Shown: positions 24,015 to 32,975 of the stretch, piece after piece
Position numbering within the stretch: the stretch's first letter is position 1
How the letters are laid out: every line of letters starts with the position of its first letter
Assembly (NCBI GenBank): GCA_029062165.1
Contig: JAIDQQ010000032.1
Coordinates: forward strand, 1 to 38,491
DNA: 38,491 bases
Direction: 5' to 3'
Source: Ruminococcus sp.
Lineage (GTDB): Bacteria > Bacillota > Clostridia > Oscillospirales > Ruminococcaceae
The notes under the pieces: generated by a model
The model's input: only the letters and a program-made list of their open reading frames with translations
Database searches by the model: none
What the model was told of the DNA's origin: nothing
Translations under genes and position numbers: made by a program

Positions 24015-24043
24015 ATTATACCATATATGAAAACGAAAGTCAA
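24015..24043 (-). promoter_or_regulatory. Promoter for the unknown/lipoprotein pair
   Basis: On the minus strand TTGACT (24043-24038) and TATAAT (24020-24015) are 17 bases apart. Transcription should start near 24008, about 28 bases before the ATG at 23980, which fixes that start. Confidence 0.78.
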
Positions 24044-24152
24044 GAATCAAGAAACTGTATTATATGTATTGTACTATTACAACAGTTTATCCGATATAAA
24101 TAATCATTATTTTATAATTTCCTACAAAAATAAAATTTTTTCGGTTTTCCTA

Positions 24153-24181
24153 TTGACTTTTCCGGAAACACGTGATATAAT
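24153..24181 (+). promoter_or_regulatory. tRNA operon promoter
   Basis: TTGACT (24153-24158) and TATAAT (24176-24181) are 17 bases apart, 41 bases before tRNA-Met. The DNA between 24044 and 24152 is AT-rich and shows nothing else. Confidence 0.82.
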
Positions 24182-24221
24182 AATAAAGTCGTAAGGCAGT
24201 AATAGCAACGACGGCAAATAT

Positions 24222-24298
24222 GGCGGTATAGCTCAGCTGGCTAGAGCATTCGGTTCATACCCGGAGGGTCGTTGGTTCAAATCCTACTGCCGCTACCA
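24222..24298 (+). tRNA. tRNA-Met (CAT), elongator type
   Basis: A 77-base tRNA with encoded CCA. Acceptor GGCGGTA pairs with TGCCGCT (two G-U pairs), D arm GCTCAGCTGGCTAGAGC, anticodon stem TTCGG/CCGGA with loop TTCATAC, T arm with GGTTCAAATC. It lacks the GGG/CCC anticodon stem pairs and the unpaired 1-72 of an initiator, so it is elongator Met. A lysidine-type tRNA-Ile cannot be fully excluded. Confidence 0.93.
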
Positions 24299-24305
24299 TT
24301 AATAA

Positions 24306-24377
24306 GGCCCGTTGGTCAAGCGGTTAAGACATCGCCCTTTCACGGCGGAATCATGGGTTCGATTCCCGTACGGGTCA
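24306..24377 (+). tRNA. tRNA-Glu (TTC)
   Basis: A 72-base tRNA without encoded CCA. Acceptor GGCCCGT pairs with ACGGGTC, D arm GTTGGTCAAGCGGTTAAGAC, anticodon stem TCGCC/GGCGG (one mismatch-like end) with loop CTTTCAC, T loop GGTTCGATTCCC. It follows tRNA-Met by seven bases and shares its promoter and terminator. Confidence 0.94.
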
Positions 24378-24382
24378 CTTCA

Positions 24383-24420
24383 AAACTCCACAAACACTAT
24401 GGTTTGTGGAGTTTGTTTTT
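24383..24420 (+). terminator. tRNA operon terminator
   Basis: AAACTCCACAAAC (24383-24395) and GTTTGTGGAGTTT (24402-24414) form a perfect thirteen-bp stem with a six-base loop followed by GTTTTT. Strong rho-independent terminator. Confidence 0.92.
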
Positions 24421-24442
24421 ATAACGTCAAAGAGGTGAGTTT

Positions 24443-24937
24443 ATGGGACTTGTTTATGAGTTTCGTTGTAAAAAATGTAAACATCAATATAATATACTTT
24501 TAGGTTATGGTAAGTTATATTCTTATTCATACAAACAAACTGTAGAAAATATAAAAAATGGAATTTACGGCGATAAATGGAAAAACATTTTTTTAAGTCG
24601 GGATAATTTAGTGGTAGATATTAAACAATGTCTGTATACCTGCCAATGCGGTAACTGGTCTTTAGAACGGGCACTTAATCTATACGCTCCGAAAAATTCC
24701 GCTAAACCTGCTCCGCCTTATGTTATGGAAGATGATTTGAAATCTGATTATTACTGTATTAAACATTATACCCATATATGCAAAAAATGCAGTGCGGAAA
24801 TGCATAAAACAGATAGTACATCTGAAATTATGCTTTCATGTCCTGAATGTGAAAATATAAATAAGCCATCAATTCTTGTATACGTGGATGATTACGATTT
24901 GTTAAATGAAAAAATATCAAGGAGGATTTTTCTATAA
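24443..24937 (+). CDS. Zinc-ribbon protein of unknown function
   Basis: A 164-residue soluble protein. Metal-binding pairs are seen as FRCKKCKHQY near residue 9, YTCQCGNW near 70, HICKKCSAEMH near 114 and LSCPECENI near 132. The outer and inner pairs could form one or two zinc ribbons. The family is not recognised. GAGGTGA lies seven bases before the ATG, soon after the tRNA terminator. Its stop shares one base with the start of the ADP-ribosylglycohydrolase gene (TAATG), so the two are translated as a unit and probably act together. Confidence 0.7.
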   Translation: MGLVYEFRCKKCKHQYNILLGYGKLYSYSYKQTVENIKNGIYGDKWKNIFLSRDNLVVDIKQCLYTCQCGNWSLERALNLYAPKNSAKPAPPYVMEDDLKSDYYCIKHYTHICKKCSAEMHKTDSTSEIMLSCPECENINKPSILVYVDDYDLLNEKISRRIFL

Positions 24938-25983
24938 TGAATACTCTTGACAAATATAAAGGTTGTCTTATCGGTGGGGCTGTCGGTGATGCTCTCGGCT
25001 ATACTGTAGAATTTTTTCGTGAAAAGGAAATTTTCAGTCATTATGGCGAAAACGGTATAACAGAATACGAACTCAGAAACAATAAGGCTATCATATCAGA
25101 CGATACCCAAATGACCCTCTTTACTGCAAACGGTCTCCTGCTTGGTGCTAAAGACGGCTCTTACATACAATCAATATACGACTGCTACAAAGAATGGTTC
25201 ATAACCCAAAACTGTGACTATGAAACAAAATCAAAAATCCGTTCATTACTTTCTTCGTGGCTTATGGACGTTCCGGAATTATGGAAACGTCGTGCACCTG
25301 GTTTTACCTGTATTAATGCTATCGCTTCCGGTAAAATGGGTTCTGTAAGAAATCCCATAAACGACAGTAAAGGTTGCGGTGGTGTAATGCGTGTCGCTCC
25401 TGTCGGTCTCTTCTTTAAGGATACAATCAAAATATCACAAACTGATTTCATTTCCGCTGAAGCCTCTGCTATTACTCACGGTCACGAACTCGGCTACATA
25501 CCGTCGGCGTGTTTCGCACATATCATAAACCTTATCTCACATACTGATATTTCACTCAAAGATGCAGTTATGGATAGCATTTCCCATACTAAAAAACTTT
25601 TTAAAAATTGTAAACATATTGATTATTTCTGTCAACTTATGAATACCGCTGTGAAACTCTCCAGAAAAAATATCCCTGACCTTGACGCTATTCACGAACT
25701 CGGTGAAGGCTGGGTAGCCGAAGAAACTCTTGCTATTGCCGTATACTGTGCCTTGAAATACGAAAATGATTTTGAAAAGGCTATTATAGTTTCCGTAAAT
25801 CACAACGGTGACAGCGATTCTACTGGTGCGGTCACCGGAAATATTATCGGTGCTTATCTCGGTATAGAATCCATTCCGGAAAAATTTCTTGAAAATCTTG
25901 AAATTAAAGATGTTATATCGGAAATCGCTTGTGACCTCTATAATTATACTCCCGAAAATATAAACACTAAATATTCAAAATAA
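24937..25983 (+). CDS. ADP-ribosylglycohydrolase family protein
   Basis: A 348-residue cytoplasmic hydrolase related to DraG and ARH3, which remove ADP-ribose from proteins, RNA or small molecules. GCLIGGAVGDALGYTVEF opens the fold, SDDTQMTLF near residue 50 carries the first magnesium ligands, GCGGVMRVAPVG is conserved, and NGDSDSTGAVTG near residue 288 carries the second DxD ligand group. Thus both metal sites look intact. It overlaps the zinc-ribbon gene by one base. No nitrogenase regulator or ADP-ribosyltransferase gene is visible. Two parS-like sites follow and there is no clear terminator. Confidence 0.92.
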   Translation: MNTLDKYKGCLIGGAVGDALGYTVEFFREKEIFSHYGENGITEYELRNNKAIISDDTQMTLFTANGLLLGAKDGSYIQSIYDCYKEWFITQNCDYETKSKIRSLLSSWLMDVPELWKRRAPGFTCINAIASGKMGSVRNPINDSKGCGGVMRVAPVGLFFKDTIKISQTDFISAEASAITHGHELGYIPSACFAHIINLISHTDISLKDAVMDSISHTKKLFKNCKHIDYFCQLMNTAVKLSRKNIPDLDAIHELGEGWVAEETLAIAVYCALKYENDFEKAIIVSVNHNGDSDSTGAVTGNIIGAYLGIESIPEKFLENLEIKDVISEIACDLYNYTPENINTKYSK

Positions 25984-25986
25984 AAT

Positions 25987-26002
25987 TGTTCCACGTAGAA
26001 CA
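25987..26002. repeat. parS: parS-like site 10
   Basis: TGTTCCACGTAGAACA, the reverse complement of the site 6 variant, four bases after the ADP-ribosylglycohydrolase stop codon and followed by TTTT. Confidence 0.8.
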
Positions 26003-26025
26003 TTTTCAGGTTCCGTACAGACCAT

Positions 26026-26041
26026 TGTTCCACGTGGAACA
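26026..26041. repeat. parS: parS-like site 11
   Basis: TGTTCCACGTGGAACA, perfect palindrome, 39 bases after site 10, followed by TTTTATTTTTT. Confidence 0.85.
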
Positions 26042-26124
26042 TTTTATTTTTTCACTACGATTTGAAAAGAATATTATATTATTTTCCGGCATATTATTCT
26101 ATGATATATTCTGGAGGTGATATA

Positions 26125-28182
26125 ATGGAAAACAATAAATATCTCGTGGCACTTGCCGGAAATCCAAATGTCGGAAAGTCAACGGTATTCAATGCCCTTA
26201 CCGGTATGAATCAACATACTGGTAACTGGGCAGGGAAAACAGTATCGAGTGCGGAGGGTTTTTTTGAATACAAAGATATGCAGTTCATACTTGCGGATAT
26301 TCCGGGAATGTATTCACTCCGGAACAGTTCCGCAGAAGAAACTACTGCAAGCGATTTCATTTATTTTACGGAAACTGATGCCGTTATTGTAGTATGCGAT
26401 GCGACTTGTCTTGAAAGAAATCTGAATCTTGTCATACAGATAACAGAAGTATCACCGAAAACTATAGTATGTGTAAATCTTCTTGACGAGGCGGACACAA
26501 AAGGTATAACAATAGACCTCGATTTATTAAGTCGTATTTTAGGTGTACACGTCATAGGCGTAACTGCTCGTGACGGAAAAGGTCTCGACAAGCTTCTTGA
26601 ATGTCTTTACAACTGCATAAAAGAAGATACCATACCAATAAGGACAACACTTCCGGTGAACGAAGAAATTCAGAAAGCTGTAAATGATATTTCCGGAATA
26701 ATCCGTAACGATATACATAAACTTCCGTCGGAAACTGTCGCTATGCGTATACTCGAAAACAATACATCTTTCCTTGAAAAAACAGAAAAATATGAAAACA
26801 TTCATTTTACCGACTTTCCGGAAATTGATAAAATAAAACATTCCATGACAGAAAAAGGTTTCACAGCAGAAAAAATATCTGACGAAATTATTTCCGCAAC
26901 TATTAAAAAGGCTTCTGAAATTGTTGCCAAAACTGTAAGTTATAAAAAATCCTCGCCATACGTTCGTGACCGTAAACTTGACAGTATATTTCTAAGCAGA
27001 CGTTTCGGAATACCTGTAATGATTATTCTTTTCGGAATTATATTATGGATTACAATTATCGGAGCTAACTACCCATCCGACTTACTCGGAAAATTTCTTT
27101 TCGGATTTGGTGATATAATGTCAGCCGGTCTTGAAAAAGTCAATGCACCGCAATGGCTTGACGGTGTACTTATTCAGGGAATATATAAAGTTCTTGCATG
27201 GGTAGTATCAGTAATGTTACCACCTATGGCGATATTTTTTCCGCTGTTCACACTGCTGGAAGACTTCGGGTATTTGCCGAGAATAGCTTTCAATCTTGAC
27301 CATTGTTTCAGATGTGCTAATGCCTGTGGTAAACAAGCCATAACTATGGCTATGGGATTCGGTTGTAATGCCTGCGGAGTTACAGGATGTCGGATTATAG
27401 ATTCACCACGTGAAAGACTTATTGCCATAATAACAAATAATTTTGTCCCATGCAACGGACGTTTTCCGACTATTATCATGATAATTACCATGTTTTTTGT
27501 AACGTCCGGAAGTTTTCTGTCGGCATTGATTCTTCTTGCGGTAATAATAGCCGGTGTTCTCATGACGTTGTTAATGTCTAAACTTCTTTCATGTACGATT
27601 CTTAAAGGTATAGCCTCGTCATTTACACTGGAGCTTCCACCATACAGGAAACCACAGTTTAAAAAAGTACTGATACGTTCAGTTTTTGACCGTACTATAT
27701 TCGTACTGGCACGTGCGTGTACTTCTGCAATTCCGTGCGGACTTATTATATGGATTTTTGCTAACGTCCATATCGGAAATGGTACGATTCTTTCAGTTGT
27801 TGCCGATTTCCTTGACCCTTTTGCAAGTCTTATGGGTCTTGACGGTGTAATATTGCTTGCGTTCATACTGGGATTTCCGGCAAATGAAATAGTATTCCCT
27901 ATCATACTTATGACGTATCTTGCACAGGGAAATCTTGTTGAAATGTCCGATACAGTACAGATTCATGAACTTCTAATAGAACACGGCTGGAATATTACTA
28001 CTGCCATATGCATGATGATTTTTACACTTTTTCATTTTCCGTGTGCCACTACCTGTATGACCATACGAAAAGAAACAGGCAGTCTGAAATGGACTGCCAT
28101 TAGTTTTCTACTGCCGACCATTATGGGAATAGTTATCTGTATGATTGTAAATGCTGTTATTTTAGACATCTCCGCCATATGA
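26125..28182 (+). CDS. feoB: Ferrous iron transporter FeoB
   Basis: Inner-membrane Fe(II) importer of 685 residues with an N-terminal G domain. G1 is GNPNVGKST, G3 is DIPGMYSL, and G4 is NLLDEAD. A helical linker to about residue 270 follows, then the core with GCNACGVTGCRIIDSPRERL and two Gate motifs. The ATG at 26125 has GGAGGTGA ahead of it; an in-frame ATG at 26062 lies upstream without a site. No feoA or feoC gene is next to it, which is unusual. Its last 21 bases overlap the convergent terD gene. No clear Fur box was seen in the 140-base gap upstream. Confidence 0.95.
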   Translation: MENNKYLVALAGNPNVGKSTVFNALTGMNQHTGNWAGKTVSSAEGFFEYKDMQFILADIPGMYSLRNSSAEETTASDFIYFTETDAVIVVCDATCLERNLNLVIQITEVSPKTIVCVNLLDEADTKGITIDLDLLSRILGVHVIGVTARDGKGLDKLLECLYNCIKEDTIPIRTTLPVNEEIQKAVNDISGIIRNDIHKLPSETVAMRILENNTSFLEKTEKYENIHFTDFPEIDKIKHSMTEKGFTAEKISDEIISATIKKASEIVAKTVSYKKSSPYVRDRKLDSIFLSRRFGIPVMIILFGIILWITIIGANYPSDLLGKFLFGFGDIMSAGLEKVNAPQWLDGVLIQGIYKVLAWVVSVMLPPMAIFFPLFTLLEDFGYLPRIAFNLDHCFRCANACGKQAITMAMGFGCNACGVTGCRIIDSPRERLIAIITNNFVPCNGRFPTIIMIITMFFVTSGSFLSALILLAVIIAGVLMTLLMSKLLSCTILKGIASSFTLELPPYRKPQFKKVLIRSVFDRTIFVLARACTSAIPCGLIIWIFANVHIGNGTILSVVADFLDPFASLMGLDGVILLAFILGFPANEIVFPIILMTYLAQGNLVEMSDTVQIHELLIEHGWNITTAICMMIFTLFHFPCATTCMTIRKETGSLKWTAISFLLPTIMGIVICMIVNAVILDISAI

Positions 28183-28746
28183 ACGTACTATGGCAGCCAG
28201 TCCGCCCTGATAGCCCGAACCTATTGCATTGAATTTCCATTCACCGTTTCTTTTATAGAACTCCGCAACAACAAGGGCTGTTTCTATAGAAAATTCTTCT
28301 TCAAGGTCGAATCTCAATATAGTATCTCCGGAAATATCATTCTCATCTTTCATTTTCGCAACACGTATATATGCATTTGAAACCTGTCCGAAATTCTGAC
28401 GACGTTCTTCAGCCTCATGGATTGTTACACAGACTGCTATTTTCCTGATTTCCGACGGAAGTTTAGTAAAGTCGATAATAATAACTTCGTCATCACCCTC
28501 ACCGTCACCCGTCAGATTGTCACCGGTATGAATTACTGCACCGTCACGTCCGCTTAGATTGTTATAGAAAACAAAATCCTCATCCCGAAGAAGTTTTCCG
28601 TTTTCGCCGAGAAGAAATGCAGAAGCATCAAGGTCAAAATCATAACCGCCGTCATAACGGTTAGTGTCCCAGCCAAGTCCTACAAGTGCAAGGCTTATTT
28701 TCCCACCGAATGCATATCTCTGACCTTTCTGTAAATTGATTGCCAT
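28162..28746 (-). CDS. TerD-family stress protein (1)
   Basis: A 194-residue cytoplasmic protein of the TerD family, linked to tellurite and general stress resistance and known to bind calcium. LVGLGWDTNRYDGGYDFDLD and the repeat NLTGDGEGDDEVIIIDF hold the acidic calcium ligands; FNAIGSGYQGGLAAIVRSYG is the C-terminal signature. AAGGAGG lies before the ATG. It is last in the cassette calcium ATPase, TerD, AIM24, TerD, separated from AIM24 by a 78-base gap with a hairpin. Its end overlaps feoB on the opposite strand. Confidence 0.93.
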   Translation of the reverse strand: MAINLQKGQRYAFGGKISLALVGLGWDTNRYDGGYDFDLDASAFLLGENGKLLRDEDFVFYNNLSGRDGAVIHTGDNLTGDGEGDDEVIIIDFTKLPSEIRKIAVCVTIHEAEERRQNFGQVSNAYIRVAKMKDENDISGDTILRFDLEEEFSIETALVVAEFYKRNGEWKFNAIGSGYQGGLAAIVRSYGGDV

Positions 28747-28771
28747 AAATAAAAGACCTCCTTTTTAAAAT

Positions 28772-28807
28772 AACGGAACAGTATTTTTTTATATAAACTG
28801 TTCCGTT
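28772..28807 (-). terminator. Hairpin between AIM24 and terD
   Basis: AACGGAACAGT (28772-28782) and ACTGTTCCGTT (28797-28807) form a perfect eleven-bp stem with a 14-base loop. On the minus strand ATTTTAAA follows. It may end part of the transcripts or stabilise the upstream message. Confidence 0.65.
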
Positions 28808-28824
28808 TAAAATTATTTACCAGA

Positions 28825-29628
28825 TTACGGTTTGGCAGAAATACTGTTTGTAGCATTGAATAGTGAAGACGACGACGTAACAGGAGCCATTAAGACTGTT
28901 CCTGTACCTCTGTATACATTCACTAGACCCTCACCGCTTGCAACTGAACCTATTAATGATTTCGTAGCCTTCTCGACGGTAAATTCAAGCGAATTTGACC
29001 AGCATACAGCCATATTTCCGTCAATTCTAAGTTCGTCGTTATTAAGACGTATTTCAACCAGTTCTTCTTCCGGAACATTACTCTCCAATGCAACTACGCC
29101 CTTACCGGTCAGTGAAAGATTGAAAAGACCTTCTCCGCCCAGAACGGCAGAGGAAATATTTTTCCTTGCTGTAATTCCCTGATTTACAGTACCATCACAC
29201 GCAAGAAACATACCATCTTCAATGACAAGTCCGGATTGCCATTCGCTTACTTCCTTAAGTATAATGTACTTGTATGTCGGTTCAAGAACCAGTATACCAT
29301 TACCGCTGTACTTCGGTTTGACAGTTGTTTCCTTTGTCACGGAACTTTTAAACATTTTTCCCATGAAATCGCCTACACCTTTTATATCGGTAGCAATTTT
29401 AATATCTCCTGCCATCCACTGCATTGCACCTGCCTGAAGTATCGCCGTATTCAAACCGGTCATATTTATAACAACCTGTCTGCGATGTACTCCCATTTCT
29501 GCCATGAAATATTCTGTAACGGCATTGTTGGAAGAAACACTTATATCACGGTTATATTCAAGAACACTGAAATTTCCGAGTGTACTTGTTATTTTTCTGT
29601 TTGAGTTTTCAAGATTTATTATATTCAT
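28825..29628 (-). CDS. AIM24-family protein
   Basis: A 267-residue beta-rich protein of the AIM24 family (formerly DUF124), which has the trimeric tryptophan-RNA-binding attenuator-like fold and unknown bacterial function. GLNTAILQAGAMQWMAGDIK near residue 58, KPKYSGNGILVLEPTYKYI, and VLGGEGLFNLSLTGKGVVAL with its Gly repeats are typical. No signal peptide is present. Ribosome binding site AAGGAA precedes the ATG. Sandwiched between two TerD genes, it probably serves the same stress response. In other bacteria AIM24 genes also occur near ter genes (family knowledge). Confidence 0.9.
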   Translation of the reverse strand: MNIINLENSNRKITSTLGNFSVLEYNRDISVSSNNAVTEYFMAEMGVHRRQVVINMTGLNTAILQAGAMQWMAGDIKIATDIKGVGDFMGKMFKSSVTKETTVKPKYSGNGILVLEPTYKYIILKEVSEWQSGLVIEDGMFLACDGTVNQGITARKNISSAVLGGEGLFNLSLTGKGVVALESNVPEEELVEIRLNNDELRIDGNMAVCWSNSLEFTVEKATKSLIGSVASGEGLVNVYRGTGTVLMAPVTSSSSLFNATNSISAKP

Positions 29629-29647
29629 TTTTCTGATTCCTTTCAGA

Positions 29648-30265
29648 TTATCTGTAAAGTGAAATGATTGCGTCCAGACGGCTTGCTTCTTTTACAGCCT
29701 GTCCTATAGCATTGAATTTCCATTCATTGCCCTTTCGGTAAATCTCACCTACAATAAGTCCGGTCATATTGTTATAGTTTTCCGAAAGATTAAAACGGCA
29801 TATTTCCTGATTCTTTGTCATGTCAACAAGTCTTATGAAAGCGTTTTCAATCATTCCGAAATGCTGACCTCTTCTGGCAGCGTCGTATATATTTACGGTA
29901 AACACAACCTTATATATATCTGACGGAAGACGACTTATATCAACCATAATCTGCTCATCATCACCCTCACCTGCTCCGGTGAGATTGTCACCCTGATGTA
30001 CTATTGCACCGCTTGAGTGTCTGAGGTTGCCGAAATATACAACGCTCTGTTTCACATCTGTACTTATGATTTTTCCATTACTTCCGCAAAGTATTGCAGA
30101 TGCGTCACAGTCAATATCCTGTTGAGGTGCTGAAAAAAGAATTTTAAAAAAGCCTCCGCTATTCTGTCTTACCTCGTCCCAGCCAAGACCTACCATAATT
30201 CTTTTAAGTCCGCTACTCTCTTTACTGAGGTTTATTTTCTGACCTTTCTGAAGGTTAATACTCAT
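29648..30265 (-). CDS. TerD-family stress protein (2)
   Basis: A 205-residue TerD-family protein. LVKMVGLGWDEV-type opening (IMVGLGWDEV), DCDASAILCGSNGK and NLTGAGEGDDEQIMVDI carry the acidic ligands, and FNAIGQAVKEASRLDAI ends the fold. Compared with TerD 1 it has an insertion of about ten residues after the GWDE block (FFKILFSAPQQ). Gap to the calcium ATPase gene is 24 bases with a GGAGG site; the gap to AIM24 is 19 bases. Confidence 0.92.
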   Translation of the reverse strand: MSINLQKGQKINLSKESSGLKRIMVGLGWDEVRQNSGGFFKILFSAPQQDIDCDASAILCGSNGKIISTDVKQSVVYFGNLRHSSGAIVHQGDNLTGAGEGDDEQIMVDISRLPSDIYKVVFTVNIYDAARRGQHFGMIENAFIRLVDMTKNQEICRFNLSENYNNMTGLIVGEIYRKGNEWKFNAIGQAVKEASRLDAIISLYR

Positions 30266-30289
30266 TTTGTTATTTCCTCCTTTACTATA

Positions 30290-32887
30290 TTATTTCTTAG
30301 TAACCGCTTTACGAATCATGTCAAGCGGAATAACCATGAATGCAAGTACAATACATATTAACCATGTCTTTACATTAAGCGGTTCAACACTAAGGAACTC
30401 ACCACCGAATGTTACAAATACAAACTGTATCAGAAGCAATACTCCCATTACAATAAGGAAATTCCTGTTTCTTCCTAAATGTTCAAATACGTTCAGTTTT
30501 TCAGTACGTGCATTGAATCCATTAAATGTTATAGCCATCATGAACGTTGCAAAAAGTGCTGAACATAAATACGTATCGTCTACACCACCGAAAATATCAC
30601 GGATTGCCGGTACAAATCTTATACACAGACAGATTGCTGTTATATAAAGTCCGCTGATTATAAACTGTATCAGCATTGACTTACTTACTATACTTTCGTT
30701 ACGTGGAATAGGTCTGTCTTTCATGTACTCCTTAAGTGCCGGTTCGCTACCAAATGCAATAGCTGCAAGTGTATCCATAGCGAGATTCACAAGCAGTAAC
30801 TGTATAACCGTCATCATTGTAGGCTCTCCGAGAAGTGGACCTATGAAACACGTCAGAACCGCTGCAACGTTTACTGTCAACTGGAATATAAGGAATTTCC
30901 TTATTCCTTTAAACATTGTACGTCCATACAGAATAGCTTTCGCAATAGAAGAAAAATTATCGTCGAGAATGGTTATATCGCCTGCTTCTTTGGCAACTTC
31001 CGTACCGCTACCCATTGCAAATCCGACATCTGCCTTTTTCAATGCCGGTGAATCGTTGACACCATCACCTGTCATGCCTACTACGTAATCCAATTCCTGC
31101 GCACATCTTACAAGACGGCTCTTATCAGTCGGCAATGCTCTGGCGACTACTCTTAAATTCGGTATGACTTTTTTAAGCTCTTCGTCGGATTTTTCATTCA
31201 GTTCCGCTGAAGTAAGTGCTATATCTGTTTCTTTCCGGATAAGTCCGGCTTCCTTTGCTATGGCTACTGCTGTTTCCTTGCGGTCACCGGTAACCATTAC
31301 TACCTGTATTCCGGCATTCTGTACTTCCTTTATAGCGGCGACTGCTTCTTTACGTACATTATCCCTGATACACAAAATACATACAAGTGTAAGGTCACCT
31401 TGGTCACTGTCACCGTTACGCTTCGCAACCGCAAGAAGTCTCATTGAACGTCCTGCCTGTTCGTCGATATATTTTGTTATCGCCTTATGATTATCAAGAG
31501 TTTTTACATTTCCGGCTGAATCAACATACTGTGTACATCTTACAAGAAGTTTTTCCGGTGCGCCCTTTACATAAGTATAACTTGCACCGTTTCTTGAAAT
31601 GGTCACACTTGACATCTTCTGTGTAGAGTTGAACGGATTGAAATTTGTAGCCTCGTTTTTGTCTATTTTGTTTTCTGCCTTAGCGTCGATAAGGAAATTC
31701 ATTAAAGCACGGTCTGTACTGTTTCCGCCTATAACATTTCCGTCACTTGCGGAAGCACTGTTATTTACACCTGCTCCTACAACTATATCATCTATAAACT
31801 TCTCCGACGTGTCCGAAAGTTTTGAAAATTTCTTCACGTCTCCTGTGATAAATTCCACTACTGAAAGTTTACCCTCTGTGATAGTACCTGTCTTATCGCT
31901 ATAAAGCAGGCTGAGGCTTCCGGCTGTTTCGAGACCGTTTATTTTTCTTACAAGTACATTATCCTTTGACATCTTAAGGCTCTGGAATGAAAGTAATATA
32001 GATGTCAGCATTGGAAGTCCTTCCGGCACTGCACATACTATGATAGTAACCGCTACTGTTATAGCATTCATTACAACTTTAATCCAACCTATCGCCGAAT
32101 CCGGTGCGCCGTCGCCTATGACTGTCTGTAATATCGTACATATGATAATTGCAATCGCTCCGACATATCCGAACATTGAAATCTGTTTCGCAAGTTTGGA
32201 AAGTTTAACCTGTAATGGTGTCTCTCTTGTATCTTCCTGTACTTCAAGGGCAAGTTCTCCGAAAAGCGTCTTATCTCCGACTACTTTTACTTCCATATAG
32301 GCTTCACCACCGCATACTACTGTACCTCGGTATGCATAATGTTTGTTGAGCAGGTCTTTTATATTGTACGTCTCACCAGACTTTACAGGACGTTTTTCAG
32401 CTTCTTCGGTTTCACCGTTAAGTGCTGACTGGTCAATATGCACTTCACCATCAACTATTTCACCATCTGCGGAAATCTTGTCACCGGCTTGCAAATATAC
32501 AATATCTCCTACTACCACTTCGCTGACATGGATTTCACATAGTTTGCCGTCACGAATGACTTTTGCCATTTCTTTAGCTTCTTCTTCCTCTTTCAGTGCG
32601 GAGGCTTTATTTTCCTGTTTGTGTTCGCTGATAGAAGAAACTCCGTTGGCAATGAGTATCGCTATGAGTACCCCTACCGGCTCGAACCACTCCGCCTGAC
32701 CCATAAAGCATAATACAACCTGTACTACAAGTGCAACTATAAGTATCATAATCATAGGGTCTTTGAAACCTTCGAGAATTTTTTTCCATAACGGGTCAGG
32801 GGGTATCTGAGTAAGATTATTATCGCCGTGTTTTTTCCGACTTTCTTCAACCTCTTTCTTTGACAGTCCATTAAGATTCATAGTCAT
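30290..32887 (-). CDS. P-type calcium ATPase, PMCA-like (P2B)
   Basis: Membrane pump of 865 residues. Phosphorylated Asp is residue 331 in YSDKTGTITEG. The actuator has LNGETEEAEK, with TGD in MTGDGVNDSPALKKADVG. M4 reads CAVPEGLPMLT, M5 TVNVAAVLTCF and M6 NLAMDTLAAIA. In M5 the SERCA Glu is replaced by Ala while the M4 Glu and the M6 Asn and Asp remain, which is the one-site pattern of plasma-membrane calcium ATPases. AAGGAG precedes the ATG. A consensus promoter with an inverted repeat is at 32947-32985. Adjacent TerD and AIM24 genes tie it to a calcium-linked stress unit. Confidence 0.93.
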   Translation of the reverse strand: MTMNLNGLSKKEVEESRKKHGDNNLTQIPPDPLWKKILEGFKDPMIMILIVALVVQVVLCFMGQAEWFEPVGVLIAILIANGVSSISEHKQENKASALKEEEEAKEMAKVIRDGKLCEIHVSEVVVGDIVYLQAGDKISADGEIVDGEVHIDQSALNGETEEAEKRPVKSGETYNIKDLLNKHYAYRGTVVCGGEAYMEVKVVGDKTLFGELALEVQEDTRETPLQVKLSKLAKQISMFGYVGAIAIIICTILQTVIGDGAPDSAIGWIKVVMNAITVAVTIIVCAVPEGLPMLTSILLSFQSLKMSKDNVLVRKINGLETAGSLSLLYSDKTGTITEGKLSVVEFITGDVKKFSKLSDTSEKFIDDIVVGAGVNNSASASDGNVIGGNSTDRALMNFLIDAKAENKIDKNEATNFNPFNSTQKMSSVTISRNGASYTYVKGAPEKLLVRCTQYVDSAGNVKTLDNHKAITKYIDEQAGRSMRLLAVAKRNGDSDQGDLTLVCILCIRDNVRKEAVAAIKEVQNAGIQVVMVTGDRKETAVAIAKEAGLIRKETDIALTSAELNEKSDEELKKVIPNLRVVARALPTDKSRLVRCAQELDYVVGMTGDGVNDSPALKKADVGFAMGSGTEVAKEAGDITILDDNFSSIAKAILYGRTMFKGIRKFLIFQLTVNVAAVLTCFIGPLLGEPTMMTVIQLLLVNLAMDTLAAIAFGSEPALKEYMKDRPIPRNESIVSKSMLIQFIISGLYITAICLCIRFVPAIRDIFGGVDDTYLCSALFATFMMAITFNGFNARTEKLNVFEHLGRNRNFLIVMGVLLLIQFVFVTFGGEFLSVEPLNVKTWLICIVLAFMVIPLDMIRKAVTKK

Positions 32888-32946
32888 TTCTCCTTACTTT
32901 TAATATATTTTTTTCAGGTATGCATAATCACACACTTACAGTTAAT

Positions 32947-32975
32947 ATTATACATTCCGGAGAATTATTTGTCAA
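32947..32975 (-). promoter_or_regulatory. Promoter of the calcium ATPase/TerD cassette
   Basis: On the minus strand TTGACA (32975-32970) and TATAAT (32952-32947) are a perfect match with 17 bases between. It is 60 bases before the ATG. Confidence 0.85.

Noticed and set aside
26042..26124. Fur box before feoB
   Set aside because: The DNA is AT-rich, but no stretch matches the inverted GATAATGATAATCATTATC pattern well enough.
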